Shown here piece after piece: positions 1 through 7,900 of a stretch of 64,000 bases of DNA. Origin of the DNA: Acidobacteriota bacterium. GTDB lineage: Bacteria > Acidobacteriota > Vicinamibacteria > Vicinamibacterales > Vicinamibacteraceae. The DNA is taken from contig JADLFL010000012.1 in assembly GCA_020845575.1 (NCBI GenBank), positions 124,001-188,000 on the forward strand, in the 5' to 3' direction. Below the pieces are notes generated by a model, which made no database searches, had not been told where the DNA came from, and saw nothing but the letters and a program-made list of their open reading frames with translations. The translations under genes were made by a program, and so were the position numbers. Positions within the stretch are counted from its first letter, which is position 1. Each line of letters begins with the position of its first letter.

Positions 1-1
1 C

Positions 2-682
2 AACCCGGATCATCTCCAGTTGCTCGCACGGCAGCGCACCGACTACGGCTGGAAGGGCGGCATCGTCACCAACTCCAACTGCTCGACGATGTTTCTGGCC
101 ATGGCACTGGCGCCGTTGCGGACGTTCGGCCTGACGTCGTGCAACGTCGTGACGTTGCAGGCCGTGTCTGGCGCCGGCTATCCCGGCGTGCCGTCGCTGG
201 ACATCCTCGGCAACGTCGTCCCGTTCATCGGCGGCGAGGAAGAGAAGCTCGAAATCGAGCCGCAGAAGATCCTCGGCGGCCTCGCCGGCGATCATGTCGA
301 GCCGCATCCCGTAGTCATCAGCGCGCACACCACCCGCGTCCCCGTCATCGACGGCCACACGGAGATGATCTCGATCGACTTTGCCAACGCTGTTGCGGCG
401 GCCGACATCCGTGCGGCGTTCGCCGCGTTCCGGGGAATTCCGCAGGAACTTGCGTTGCCGTCGGCGCCCGCGCAGCCGCTGGTCTATCTCGAAGCCGACA
501 ATCGCCCGCAGCCGCGCCTCGACGTCGAACGCGACAACGGGATGGCCGTGTTCCTCGGCCGTCTCCGACCCTGTCCCGTACTGCAGCACAAGTTCGTGGC
601 GCTCGGCCACAACACGGTGCGCGGCGCGGCCGGCGCCGCGCTGCTCAACGCCGAGTTGATGCAGGCGCAAGGCCTGCTCTGA
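2..682 (+). CDS. asd: Aspartate-semialdehyde dehydrogenase, 3' part
   Basis: The reading frame is open from the left edge, so the N-terminal NAD(P)-binding part lies outside the window. The enzyme reduces aspartyl phosphate to aspartate semialdehyde, the branch point to lysine/diaminopimelate, threonine and methionine. The catalytic cysteine is visible in the TNSNCST motif about 26 residues in, and the C-terminal KFVALGHNTVRGAAGAA helix matches the archaeal/fungal-type branch of the family rather than the classical E. coli type (inferred from remembered family sequences). It is followed 9 bp later by lysC, the preceding enzyme of the same pathway, so co-transcription is likely. Confidence 0.93.
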   Translation, partial: NPDHLQLLARQRTDYGWKGGIVTNSNCSTMFLAMALAPLRTFGLTSCNVVTLQAVSGAGYPGVPSLDILGNVVPFIGGEEEKLEIEPQKILGGLAGDHVEPHPVVISAHTTRVPVIDGHTEMISIDFANAVAAADIRAAFAAFRGIPQELALPSAPAQPLVYLEADNRPQPRLDVERDNGMAVFLGRLRPCPVLQHKFVALGHNTVRGAAGAALLNAELMQAQGLL

Positions 683-691
683 GGTGTCGCC

Positions 692-2080
692 ATGGTCGTG
701 ATGAAGTTCGGCGGCACGTCGGTCAAGGATGCCGATGCCATCAGGCGCCTCGCCGGCATCGTCTCGCGCGAAAGCCGGGTGAGCGGCGCGCCAGTGGTAG
801 TGGTGTCGGCGATGTCGGGCATCACGGATCAACTGCTGGATGCCGTGGCGGCGGTGGAGCGCGGTGATGCGGCGGGCGCGTCACTGAAGGTGAACGCGAT
901 GCGCGACAGACATCGCGCGGCGGCCGAAACCCTGCTCGGTGCCGGTGAGGAGCGCGACATCGTCATCGACGCGCTCGAACGGCAGTGGCGCGACACGGCG
1001 TCGCTGCTGCACGCGATGGCGGTCCTGCGCGAGGTCTCGCCGCGATCGCGCGACGCCGTTGTCGCGATGGGCGAACTGGCCAGTTCGCGACTGGTCGCGG
1101 CGGCACTCACCGATCTCGGCGTGCCGGCGCAGTTGGTCGACGCGCGTGAGGTGCTCGTCACGAGCGATGAGCACGGACAGGCGCGACCGGATCAGGCGTC
1201 GACCGCGGCGCGCCTCCGCGATCTCGTGCTGCCGCTCTCGCGTACCGGCGTGGCAGCGGTGCTCGGCGGCTTCATCGGCGCCACGCGCGAAGGCGTGACG
1301 ACGACGCTGGGGCGTGGCGGTTCGGACTACTCGGCATCGCTGTTCGGTGCAGGGATTGGCGCGGCAGAGATCCAGATCTGGACCGACGTCGACGGCATGC
1401 TCACGGCGGATCCCCGCGTGGTGCAGGGCGCGCGTCCGCTCCTCGCGCTGTCGTTCGCGGAGGCATCCGAGCTTGCGTACTTCGGCGCCAAGGTGCTGCA
1501 TCCGAGCACGATCGCGCCGGCGGTCACCGACGGCATTCCGGTGCGCATCCTCAACTCGCACAGGCCCGACGTGGCGGGCACCACCATCACGGCGAACCCG
1601 CCGCTGCCCGACGCGCCGCTCACGGGCCTTGCGTGCAAGCGCGACATCACCGTCATCGACATCCGATCGTCGATGATGCTCGCGGCCTACGGCTTCATGC
1701 GCCGAGTGTTCGAGGTGTTCGAACGCTATCGCACATCCGTCGACGTCATCACCACGTCGGAAGTGAGCGTGTCGATCACGATCGAAGACCGTCGCGCCCT
1801 CGACGACATCGTGAGCGACCTCTCCGCGTTCGCGGAGGTTGGCGTCGAATCGGAAATGGCGCTGCTCTGCGCCGTCGGCGAGCGGCTGCGTCTGGAACCC
1901 GGCCTTGCCGCGCGCGTGCTCGGTGCGCTCGACGAGTTCCCGCTGCGGATGGTGTCGCAGGCGGGTGCCCGTCGCAACCTCACGGTGGTGTTGCCGCAGT
2001 CGCATCTGCAGGCGGCGATGGCGTGCGTTCACGCACGCTTCTGCCTCGAACCCGACGTCGTTCCCGAGGTCGTGGCCTGA
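692..2080 (+). CDS. lysC: Aspartate kinase (monofunctional, LysC type)
   Basis: This 462-residue protein phosphorylates aspartate, the first step of the aspartate family pathway. The N terminus carries the kinase signature KFGGTSVKDAD, the middle contains GRGGSDYSA and a WTDVDGM-type nucleotide/substrate loop, and the last ~150 residues form the paired ACT regulatory region, which suggests feedback control by lysine or threonine. The length and unsplit architecture match AK III-like enzymes, with no homoserine dehydrogenase fusion. The ATG at 692 follows a GAGGTG ribosome-binding-like stretch; the internal ATG three codons on is a possible alternative. The stop codon overlaps the dapB start by one base, indicating translational coupling. 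Confidence 0.95.
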   Translation: MVVMKFGGTSVKDADAIRRLAGIVSRESRVSGAPVVVVSAMSGITDQLLDAVAAVERGDAAGASLKVNAMRDRHRAAAETLLGAGEERDIVIDALERQWRDTASLLHAMAVLREVSPRSRDAVVAMGELASSRLVAAALTDLGVPAQLVDAREVLVTSDEHGQARPDQASTAARLRDLVLPLSRTGVAAVLGGFIGATREGVTTTLGRGGSDYSASLFGAGIGAAEIQIWTDVDGMLTADPRVVQGARPLLALSFAEASELAYFGAKVLHPSTIAPAVTDGIPVRILNSHRPDVAGTTITANPPLPDAPLTGLACKRDITVIDIRSSMMLAAYGFMRRVFEVFERYRTSVDVITTSEVSVSITIEDRRALDDIVSDLSAFAEVGVESEMALLCAVGERLRLEPGLAARVLGALDEFPLRMVSQAGARRNLTVVLPQSHLQAAMACVHARFCLEPDVVPEVVA

Positions 2081-2772
2081 TGCGCCTCGTCCTGTTCGGG
2101 TATGGGCGGATGGGCCGCCTCGTCGAGGCGCACGCCGCGCAGCACGGCGCTCAGGTGGCTGGCGTGCTGACGCGAACGAGCAGCGCCGCAGAATGGGACG
2201 CGGCCGCTGCCGCGCGTCCAGACGTGGTCATCGACTTCGCGACAGGCGATGCGCTGCAGGCGCACCTGGATCGACTGTGTACGCTGACACCGGCGATCGT
2301 GGTCGGCAGCACCGGCTGGGCGGCGTTCGAGGGGGCCGCGCGCGCGATCGTCGCGCGGCACGGCGTTGGCGCCGTCGTGGCGTCGAACTTCTCGGTGGGA
2401 GCCTACCTGCTCGATGCAGCCGTGCGCGCCGTCGCGGCAGGCGTGGAAGGGCTCGACGACTACGAGGCGTTCCTGCACGAGGCGCACCACTCGAAGAAGA
2501 TCGATGCGCCGTCCGGCACGGCCCTGTTGCTGCTCGACGCGATGCGTCAGGCGCGATTCACGCGGCATGTCGACGTATCGAGCACGCGCGCGGGTCACAT
2601 CCCCGGTACGCATACGGTCGGGTTCGACGGACCAGCCGAGACGGTGACCCTCACGCACACCGTGCGCGATCGCTCGACGTTCGCGCATGGCGCGCTGCGC
2701 GCCGCGCAGTGGGTTCGCGGCCGAGCCGGCTGGTATTCCATGCGCGACGTGCTCGGCCTTTCCTCCCTTTGA
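2080..2772 (+). CDS. dapB: 4-hydroxy-tetrahydrodipicolinate reductase
   Basis: DapB reduces the dihydrodipicolinate-type intermediate to tetrahydrodipicolinate with NAD(P)H. At 230 residues it is shorter than the usual ~270. The N-terminal nucleotide-binding loop FGYGRMG and the catalytic/substrate motif HHSKKIDAPSGTA (about residues 135-147) are both intact. The ATG start at 2080 shares its A with the lysC stop codon, which fixes the start by both coupling and homology. The dapA start lies 19 bp beyond the stop. The shorter length resembles the compact DapB form of some Acidobacteriota, Thermotogae and Bacteroidetes (family knowledge, not checked here). Confidence 0.93.
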   Translation: MRLVLFGYGRMGRLVEAHAAQHGAQVAGVLTRTSSAAEWDAAAAARPDVVIDFATGDALQAHLDRLCTLTPAIVVGSTGWAAFEGAARAIVARHGVGAVVASNFSVGAYLLDAAVRAVAAGVEGLDDYEAFLHEAHHSKKIDAPSGTALLLLDAMRQARFTRHVDVSSTRAGHIPGTHTVGFDGPAETVTLTHTVRDRSTFAHGALRAAQWVRGRAGWYSMRDVLGLSSL

Positions 2773-2791
2773 AACTATCCTGTACACCACC

Positions 2792-3700
2792 ATGACTGCT
2801 CGACGTCACTTCACCGGCTGCGGTACCGCCCTGGTCACGCCTTTCACTGCGGATGGACGCGTGGACGAGGCCGCCCTGCGTCGCCTGGCCCGCCGCCAGG
2901 TGGACGCCGGCATGCACTTCCTCGTGCCGGTGGGCACGACGGGCGAGGCTCCGACGCTCACGGCTGACGAGAAGCGTCGCGTCGTGGCGGTCGTCGTCGA
3001 GGAGGCCGCCGGTCGCGTGCCCGTGCTGGCGGGCGCCGGTGGGTACGATACGGCGGACGTGATCGAGGCCGCTCACATGGCGGCGGACGCAGGTGCCAAC
3101 GGCATCCTCTCGGTGTCGCCGTACTACAGCAAGCCCACGCAGGACGGCATCTTCGCGCACTACCAGGCGATCGCGGCGGAAACGAGCCTGCCGATCGTGT
3201 TGTACAACGTGCCTGGCCGCACCGGAAGCAACATCGAGCCGGCCACCACCGAACGGCTCGCGCAGGTACCGCGCATCGTCGGCATCAAGGAAGCGTCCGG
3301 TAACGTGTTCCAGATGGCCGACGTCCGCCGGCGCGTACCGCGCGACTTTCTCGTGCTCTCCGGCGACGACACGCTGACGCTGCCGCTGATGGCGCTCGGC
3401 GGCGAAGGCGTGATCTCGGTGGCTGGCAACGAAGTGCCGGCGGAGATGGCGCAGATGGTCGAAGCGTGCGAGCGCGGCGACTTCGGCGCCGCGCGGCAGA
3501 TCCACGAGCGGCTGCTGCCGCTGCTGCAGGCCAACTTCATCGAATCCAATCCCGGTCCCGTCAAGGCCGTGATGGCGCTGGCGGGACTTCTCGAACCCGT
3601 CTATCGCCTGCCGCTCGTCGCGCCGTCGAGCCATACCCTCGAGACCCTGCGCCGCATCGCCCTCGACATGGGCCTGCTGGCCGAGACCGCATCGGCATGA
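2792..3700 (+). CDS. dapA: 4-hydroxy-tetrahydrodipicolinate synthase
   Basis: This 302-residue TIM-barrel class I aldolase condenses pyruvate with aspartate semialdehyde. Seen in the sequence are the substrate-loop GTTGEAPTL, the tyrosine-containing SPYYSKPTQDG and YNVPGRTG motifs, and the Schiff-base lysine in GIKEASGN. The start at 2792 is chosen because residues upstream of MTARRHFTG do not resemble the family and the barrel begins directly after it. A TATCCT sequence 10 nt before the ATG could be an internal promoter, but it could equally be chance. The stop overlaps the dapD start by 4 bp. Confidence 0.96.
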   Translation: MTARRHFTGCGTALVTPFTADGRVDEAALRRLARRQVDAGMHFLVPVGTTGEAPTLTADEKRRVVAVVVEEAAGRVPVLAGAGGYDTADVIEAAHMAADAGANGILSVSPYYSKPTQDGIFAHYQAIAAETSLPIVLYNVPGRTGSNIEPATTERLAQVPRIVGIKEASGNVFQMADVRRRVPRDFLVLSGDDTLTLPLMALGGEGVISVAGNEVPAEMAQMVEACERGDFGAARQIHERLLPLLQANFIESNPGPVKAVMALAGLLEPVYRLPLVAPSSHTLETLRRIALDMGLLAETASA

Positions 3701-4548
3701 GCATCGAGATTCTGCGCCAGGACGTCGAGCGGCTGTGGGCCGCCGGCGCCGACGCGTCCCGCGAAGAAGGCCGCGACGTGTTCGCACGTCTGCGTGCCGC
3801 GTTGTCAGACGGTCGCGTGCGCGCGGCGGCGCCCTCTGCCGATTCCCCGACTGGCTGGGCCGTCAACAGCTGGGTCAAGCAGGGCATCCTGCTCGGCTTC
3901 CGGTTCGGCGACCTCACCAACGTGTCGATGGATCACGGCAGGTGGCCGTTCTTCGACAAGGACACGCTTCCGCTCCGCCGCTTCGAGTCGTCGAGTGGCG
4001 TGCGCATCGTTCCAGGCGGATCGTCGGTGCGCGATGGTGCGTATCTCGCGCCTGGCGTCATCGCGATGCCGCCGATGTACGTCAACATCGGCGCGTACGT
4101 GGGCGAGGGCTCGATGATCGACTCGCACGCCCTGGTGGGATCGTGCGCGCAGGTGGGTGCGCGCGTCCACGTGAGCGCCGCCGCGCAGATCGGCGGCGTG
4201 ATCGAACCTGTCGGCGCGCTGCCGGTGATCGTCGAAGACGAGGTGCTGGTCGGCGGGAACACCGGCATCTACGAAGGTGCGGTGGTGAAGGCGCGGGCGG
4301 TGATTGGCGCCGGCACGATCATCACGGGATCGACGCCCGTGTACGACCTCCCGAACGGTCGCATCATCAAGCCGGAGAACGGTCAGCCGCTCGTGATTCC
4401 CGAAGGCGCCGTGGTGGTGCCTGGTGCGCGTGCCGTCTCCGATGGTCCAGGCGTCGACTGGAAGCTCTCGCTCGCCACGCCGGTCATCGTCAAGTACCGC
4501 GACAGCCGCACCGACACCCGTACCGAGCTCGAACGATGGATCCGGTAG
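3697..4548 (+). CDS. dapD: Tetrahydrodipicolinate N-succinyltransferase
   Basis: DapD transfers a succinyl group from succinyl-CoA to the amino group of the tetrahydrodipicolinate-derived intermediate, which commits the operon to the succinylase branch of lysine biosynthesis. The 283-residue protein contains the left-handed parallel beta-helix hexapeptide repeats (about residues 105-215, for example GAYVGEGSMID, GGVIEPVGALPVIVEDEVLVGG shortened here to its two halves) typical of the trimeric transferases. Its ATG overlaps the dapA stop by 4 bp. Its own stop lies 13 bp inside dapE. The aminotransferase for the next step (argD/dapC) is not in this window. Confidence 0.93.
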   Translation: MSIEILRQDVERLWAAGADASREEGRDVFARLRAALSDGRVRAAAPSADSPTGWAVNSWVKQGILLGFRFGDLTNVSMDHGRWPFFDKDTLPLRRFESSSGVRIVPGGSSVRDGAYLAPGVIAMPPMYVNIGAYVGEGSMIDSHALVGSCAQVGARVHVSAAAQIGGVIEPVGALPVIVEDEVLVGGNTGIYEGAVVKARAVIGAGTIITGSTPVYDLPNGRIIKPENGQPLVIPEGAVVVPGARAVSDGPGVDWKLSLATPVIVKYRDSRTDTRTELERWIR

Positions 4549-5534
4549 ACGTCGTCGCGCTCACGCGCCGGCTGGTGGACGTCGAGAGCACCACTGGGCA
4601 GGAGGCCGTGGTGTGCGCCATGGTCGGCGACGAGCTCGAACAGCGCGGCTACACGGTCACGCGGCAGACGGTCACCGAACGTCGCGTCAACCTGCTGGCC
4701 ACCGTGGGCACGCCGGAAGTCGTGTTCTCCACGCACATGGACTGCGTGCCGCCCTTCATCCCGAGCCGCGTGGAGGACGACCGCATCCACGGGCGCGGCA
4801 GTTGCGACGCCAAAGGCATCCTCGTGAGTCAGCTCGCGGCGTGTGAGGCGCTGCGCGCCGCCGGCGAGACGCGCGTCGGCCTGCTCTTCGTTGTCGGCGA
4901 AGAGCGCGGCAGCGACGGCGCGATGGCGGCCGATGAACTGTCGACAGGCGTCACGCGGTATCTCGTGAACGGTGAGCCCACGGAAGGCAAGCTGGCGCTC
5001 GGCCATCGCGGCGTGGTGCGCGTGAAGCTGCACGCGACGGGGCGCGCGGCGCATTCGGGCTATCCGCATCTGGGCGAGTCGGCTGTCGAGAAACTCCTCG
5101 ACGCCCTGCAGCAGGTGCGGACGATGCGGCTACCTGTCGACGCCGTGCTGGGACCCACGCAGGTGAACATCGGTGCCATCAGCGGAGGACTCGCGCCGAA
5201 CGTCGTGGCGCCGTCGGCGTCTGCCGACCTCCTGTTCCGGATCGTGACGCCGTACGAAGAGGTGATGGCGGCGCTCGAGTCACTGCGGCCGCTCGTCGAC
5301 GTGGAGTACGTGTATCACGTCCCGTACCTCCACATGTCGACGCTCGACGGTTTCGATACGGAAGTGATGGGTTACACGACTGACGCGCCGCTGCTGAATG
5401 CGTGGGGGACGCGGCTGATGTACGGGCCGGGATCGATCCATGTGGCGCACACCGATCACGAATCGGTGGCGATCGCCGATCTGCACCGCGCCGTCGACGA
5501 CTACCAGCGCATCGCCCGGATGCTCCTGGCTTGA
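4536..5534 (+). CDS. dapE: M20 metallopeptidase, probable succinyl-diaminopimelate desuccinylase
   Basis: The 332-residue protein is an ArgE/DapE/CPG2-type M20 di-zinc hydrolase. Visible metal-ligand motifs are THMDCVPPF (first His and Asp), the bridging Asp in GRGSCDAKG, the catalytic Glu pair in VGEERGSDG, and the late His in AHTDHE. The lid/dimerisation domain begins at about residue 155 with GHRGVVRVKLHATGRAAHSG. Position directly after dapD, with a 13-bp overlap, makes desuccinylation of succinyl-LL-diaminopimelate the best guess. By sequence alone it could also be an acetylornithine/acetyl-lysine deacylase, because it is shorter than the ~375 residues of enteric DapE. Confidence 0.82.
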   Translation: MDPVDVVALTRRLVDVESTTGQEAVVCAMVGDELEQRGYTVTRQTVTERRVNLLATVGTPEVVFSTHMDCVPPFIPSRVEDDRIHGRGSCDAKGILVSQLAACEALRAAGETRVGLLFVVGEERGSDGAMAADELSTGVTRYLVNGEPTEGKLALGHRGVVRVKLHATGRAAHSGYPHLGESAVEKLLDALQQVRTMRLPVDAVLGPTQVNIGAISGGLAPNVVAPSASADLLFRIVTPYEEVMAALESLRPLVDVEYVYHVPYLHMSTLDGFDTEVMGYTTDAPLLNAWGTRLMYGPGSIHVAHTDHESVAIADLHRAVDDYQRIARMLLA

Positions 5535-5544
5535 GTGTCTGCCG

Positions 5545-5766
5545 ATGAGCGACGACGCCCCGGACGTTCCCGAGTTCGAGTGCCCCGAGTGCGGTGAACC
5601 GCTCACGCACGCCGGCACCGAGATCTCGTCGGGCGCCTTCAGGACGCAGGCGGCGTCGATGCCGCAGATGCCCATCCATTTCTACGACTGCGAGCAGTGC
5701 CGCACGTGCTGGAAGTTCGGCACGCGCCTGCTGCCCGATCCCATCAGGCAGATGCTGCGCAACTGA
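5545..5766 (+). CDS. Small zinc-ribbon-like protein
   Basis: This 73-residue protein has two cysteine pairs, CPEC near residue 13 and CEQC near residue 50, followed by a third Cys, which suggests a single zinc ribbon or knuckle. There is no signal peptide. It starts 10 bp after dapE on the same strand and so probably sits at the end of the lysine operon, though nothing in the sequence ties it to lysine synthesis. The function is not recognised. The N-terminal DDAPDVPEFECPECGEP segment resembles generic zinc-ribbon proteins. The ATG at 5545 is the first plausible start after dapE. Confidence 0.7.
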   Translation: MSDDAPDVPEFECPECGEPLTHAGTEISSGAFRTQAASMPQMPIHFYDCEQCRTCWKFGTRLLPDPIRQMLRN

Positions 5767-5781
5767 GCCGCCGATTGCGCT

Positions 5782-5961
5782 TGTGCGCGCGGGCGGACGC
5801 TCTCCGAATTCACGAAAGGCCCCGTCGAACTCCACCTTCGTCGCGACGCGGTTGTCGTCCGCCCCGGCGATGTAGTGGATCGTCACCTGCGCACCGGCCT
5901 TGAAGGGATAGCAACTGAACGCCGGTGGCACTTCGCCCGTCGGCGCTGCTGGGCTGAAATC
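5782..5961 (-). pseudogene. Fragment of a secreted/periplasmic beta-domain protein
   Basis: On the minus strand a 60-codon stretch reads as plausible protein (PFKAGAQVTIHYIAGADD, then NRVATKVEFDG), resembling the short beta-barrel modules in which an exported protein binds or 'requires' a ligand via VTVxYxxGADxxxVATKIE. It has no ATG. Its 5' side runs directly into the dispersed 38-bp repeat at 5961-5998 and then a stop, and its 3' side reads on into the zinc-ribbon gene's antisense. I read it as a gene remnant truncated next to a repeat. It could also be a chance open frame. Confidence 0.35.
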
Positions 5962-5998
5962 GCGTCCCGGCGCGGGTGGCGCCGGACGGGGCCGCCCC
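5961..5998. repeat. Dispersed 38-bp GC-rich repeat, copy 1
   Basis: This segment (core GCGGGTGGCGCCGGACGGGG) is nearly identical to 22751-22788, with three differences in 38 bases. A second shared block, CCGAGGACGGG, follows at 6007-6017 here and at 22830-22840 in the other copy. It sits between the zinc-ribbon gene and the DUF1080 gene, directly against the gene fragment at 5782-5961. Confidence 0.75.
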
Positions 5999-6024
5999 TA
6001 CGCTGGCCGAGGACGGGCGCGACG

Positions 6025-6687
6025 TCAGAGTTCCTTGATGCGGATGTTGCGGAACTCGATGAAGTCGTTGTGGCCGAGGAAGCCGATGTGGCCAGACGTA
6101 CGGGCCAGGCCGGGGTGTTTGGCGAGGACGTCGGGGTCCTTGACCGAGTCGAGGTCGGCGTCGAGGATCGTCTGGCCGTTCAGGACCACCGTGATGCGGC
6201 GGCCCTTCGCCGTCACCTCCTGCACGTTCCATTCGCCGGCGGGCTTCTGCGCGCCCTTCTTCGCGGCGATCACGTCGTAGACGCTGCCGTGATACTGCGA
6301 GTCCTTCAGCGTGCCCCACTTGCCGCCGAGCGCGGCTTTCTCGTCGAGGATCTGCAGTTCCATCCCCTGATAGGCGGCGTCACCTTCGCGCGGCGCGCGG
6401 ATCCCGAGACCGTTGTTCGATCCTTCGGCTGGCATGCGGAACTCGAAGCGCAGCACGAAGTCGCCGTACTCCTTGTCGGTGATCAGCTTCCCGCCGCCGC
6501 CCCTGGCGCAATAGAGCACGCCGTCCTTCACGCCGTAGCCTTCACCCCTGCCGCCGACGAGCGTCCAGCCGTTCAGCGTCCTGCCATCGAAGAGCGACGT
6601 GAATCCGGGCTCGGCCTGCCGGGCCACGAGCACCGGGGCGAGAGCCAGTGAAGCAACGAGAGCGGCGGCGATGGTGGTCAGGCGCAT
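6025..6687 (-). CDS. Exported DUF1080 (3-keto-disaccharide hydrolase-type) protein
   Basis: The 220-residue protein starts with a clear signal peptide ([20 protein letters not shown], cleavage near ARQAEP). The rest is one DUF1080 domain, a concanavalin-like beta-sandwich. Family hallmarks are [15 protein letters not shown] near the start, [12 protein letters not shown] in the middle, and the end [26 protein letters not shown] strand (positions about 195-219). Characterised DUF1080 members hydrolyse 3-keto-glycosides, so extracytoplasmic sugar processing is likely. It lies downstream of the DUF1343 gene on the same strand with a 34-bp gap and may share its transcript. Confidence 0.9.
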   Translation of the reverse strand: MRLTTIAAALVASLALAPVLVARQAEPGFTSLFDGRTLNGWTLVGGRGEGYGVKDGVLYCARGGGGKLITDKEYGDFVLRFEFRMPAEGSNNGLGIRAPREGDAAYQGMELQILDEKAALGGKWGTLKDSQYHGSVYDVIAAKKGAQKPAGEWNVQEVTAKGRRITVVLNGQTILDADLDSVKDPDVLAKHPGLARTSGHIGFLGHNDFIEFRNIRIKEL

Positions 6688-6721
6688 GAAAGAGCTCCTC
6701 GGAGGGGAATGATGGCTGCGA

Positions 6722-7891
6722 TCAATACAACAGGCAGGACGCGCGCATGACGTCGAACGACCCGGCGTCGAGCCGGCACGTCACGCTGACGTCCTGCTGC
6801 GAGGCACCGGCGTCCACGGCACGCCGCAGCGCGTCAGACCCGGCGAGGATGTCGATGGGCATCTTCTCGTACTCGTACTCGTACGGCGGCGGGCGCCACG
6901 GCAGGCGACGCTCCGGCAGCGCGTCCCTGAAAGCGCACAGCAGCGCGATCGCCGCGTCGACAGACCTGAAGCGTTCGCGATCGGTGACATGAATCTGGCA
7001 GCCACCGCACGTCACGCGCGCGTGTTTCTGGAACGTGGGCTCGAAGTACGCCGGCCTGAACCACACGCCGTGCAGGCCCAGGGCGTTGAGTCCCGCGGCG
7101 AACGCGTCGGCATCGCGCACGTCAGGGTGCCCCACGAGTTCGAACGGCCGCGTCGTCCCGCGTCCTTCGGAGATGAGCGTGCCTTCGAAGAGCACCATCC
7201 CGGGATAGACGATCGCGGTGTCGAGCGTCGGCATGTTGGGCGATGGCATCACCCAGGGCAGGCCTGTCTCGTCCCACCAGTCGCCGCGCGCCCAGCCTTC
7301 CATCGGCCACGTCTCGAGGTTCGCGCCGAGGCCGAAGTGCGTGTTGAAGAGTCGCGCCAGTTCCGCGATCGTCAGACCGTGTCGCAGCGCGATGGGGTAG
7401 AGCCCGACGAACGACTCGTAGCCCGGCGTCAACATCGGACCTTCGACCACGCGTCCGCCGATCGGATTCGGGCGGTCGCACACGATGACGGGGATGCCCT
7501 TGCGCGCGGCGGCCTTCAGGCAGTACGCCATCGTGTAGATGAACGTGTAGACTCGCGTCCCCACGTCCTGCAGGTCCACCACGAGCACGTCGAGACCGTC
7601 GAGCATCGCGTCGGTGGGCTCACGCGTCTCGCTGTACAGCGAGTACACGGGCACGCGACGCCCGGCATCCTCGGCGTGCGGCGTCTCGATCATGTTGTCC
7701 TGCAGCGTCGAGTGGAACCCGTGCTGCGGACCGAAGATGGCCGCGAGCGTGACGTCCTCGGCCGCCGTCACCATGTCGACGGCGTGCGCGAACCGGCCAT
7801 CGACCGACGAAGGGTTGGCGACGAGGCCCACGCGGGCGCCCTTCAGGCGACCGGAAGCCAGGAGACGCGAGAGACCGAGCGTGACAGACAC
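6722..7891 (-). CDS. namZ: DUF1343 protein, NamZ-like exo-beta-N-acetylmuramidase
   Basis: The 389-residue protein is a full-length DUF1343 member. Conserved segments include [42 protein letters not shown] and CDRPNPIGG. The characterised member, NamZ of Bacillus subtilis, releases terminal MurNAc from peptidoglycan fragments, so muropeptide degradation is the likely role. No signal peptide is obvious at the chosen GTG start ([11 protein letters not shown]), unlike secreted NamZ, so a cytoplasmic role or a different export route is possible. It begins 9 bp after the stop of the upstream MFS/spermidine-synthase-like gene, so the two are probably co-transcribed. Confidence 0.85.
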   Translation of the reverse strand: MSVTLGLSRLLASGRLKGARVGLVANPSSVDGRFAHAVDMVTAAEDVTLAAIFGPQHGFHSTLQDNMIETPHAEDAGRRVPVYSLYSETREPTDAMLDGLDVLVVDLQDVGTRVYTFIYTMAYCLKAAARKGIPVIVCDRPNPIGGRVVEGPMLTPGYESFVGLYPIALRHGLTIAELARLFNTHFGLGANLETWPMEGWARGDWWDETGLPWVMPSPNMPTLDTAIVYPGMVLFEGTLISEGRGTTRPFELVGHPDVRDADAFAAGLNALGLHGVWFRPAYFEPTFQKHARVTCGGCQIHVTDRERFRSVDAAIALLCAFRDALPERRLPWRPPPYEYEYEKMPIDILAGSDALRRAVDAGASQQDVSVTCRLDAGSFDVMRASCLLY

Positions 7892-7900
7892 GGCGGGATT

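Noticed and set aside
1..691. A lysine riboswitch or leader controlling the lysine operon
   Set aside because: The operon start lies left of the window; no leader structure is visible between asd and lysC.
881..2032. A 383-codon minus-strand open frame over lysC
   Set aside because: Arg/His/Val-rich shadow of a gene with clear kinase and ACT motifs on the plus strand.
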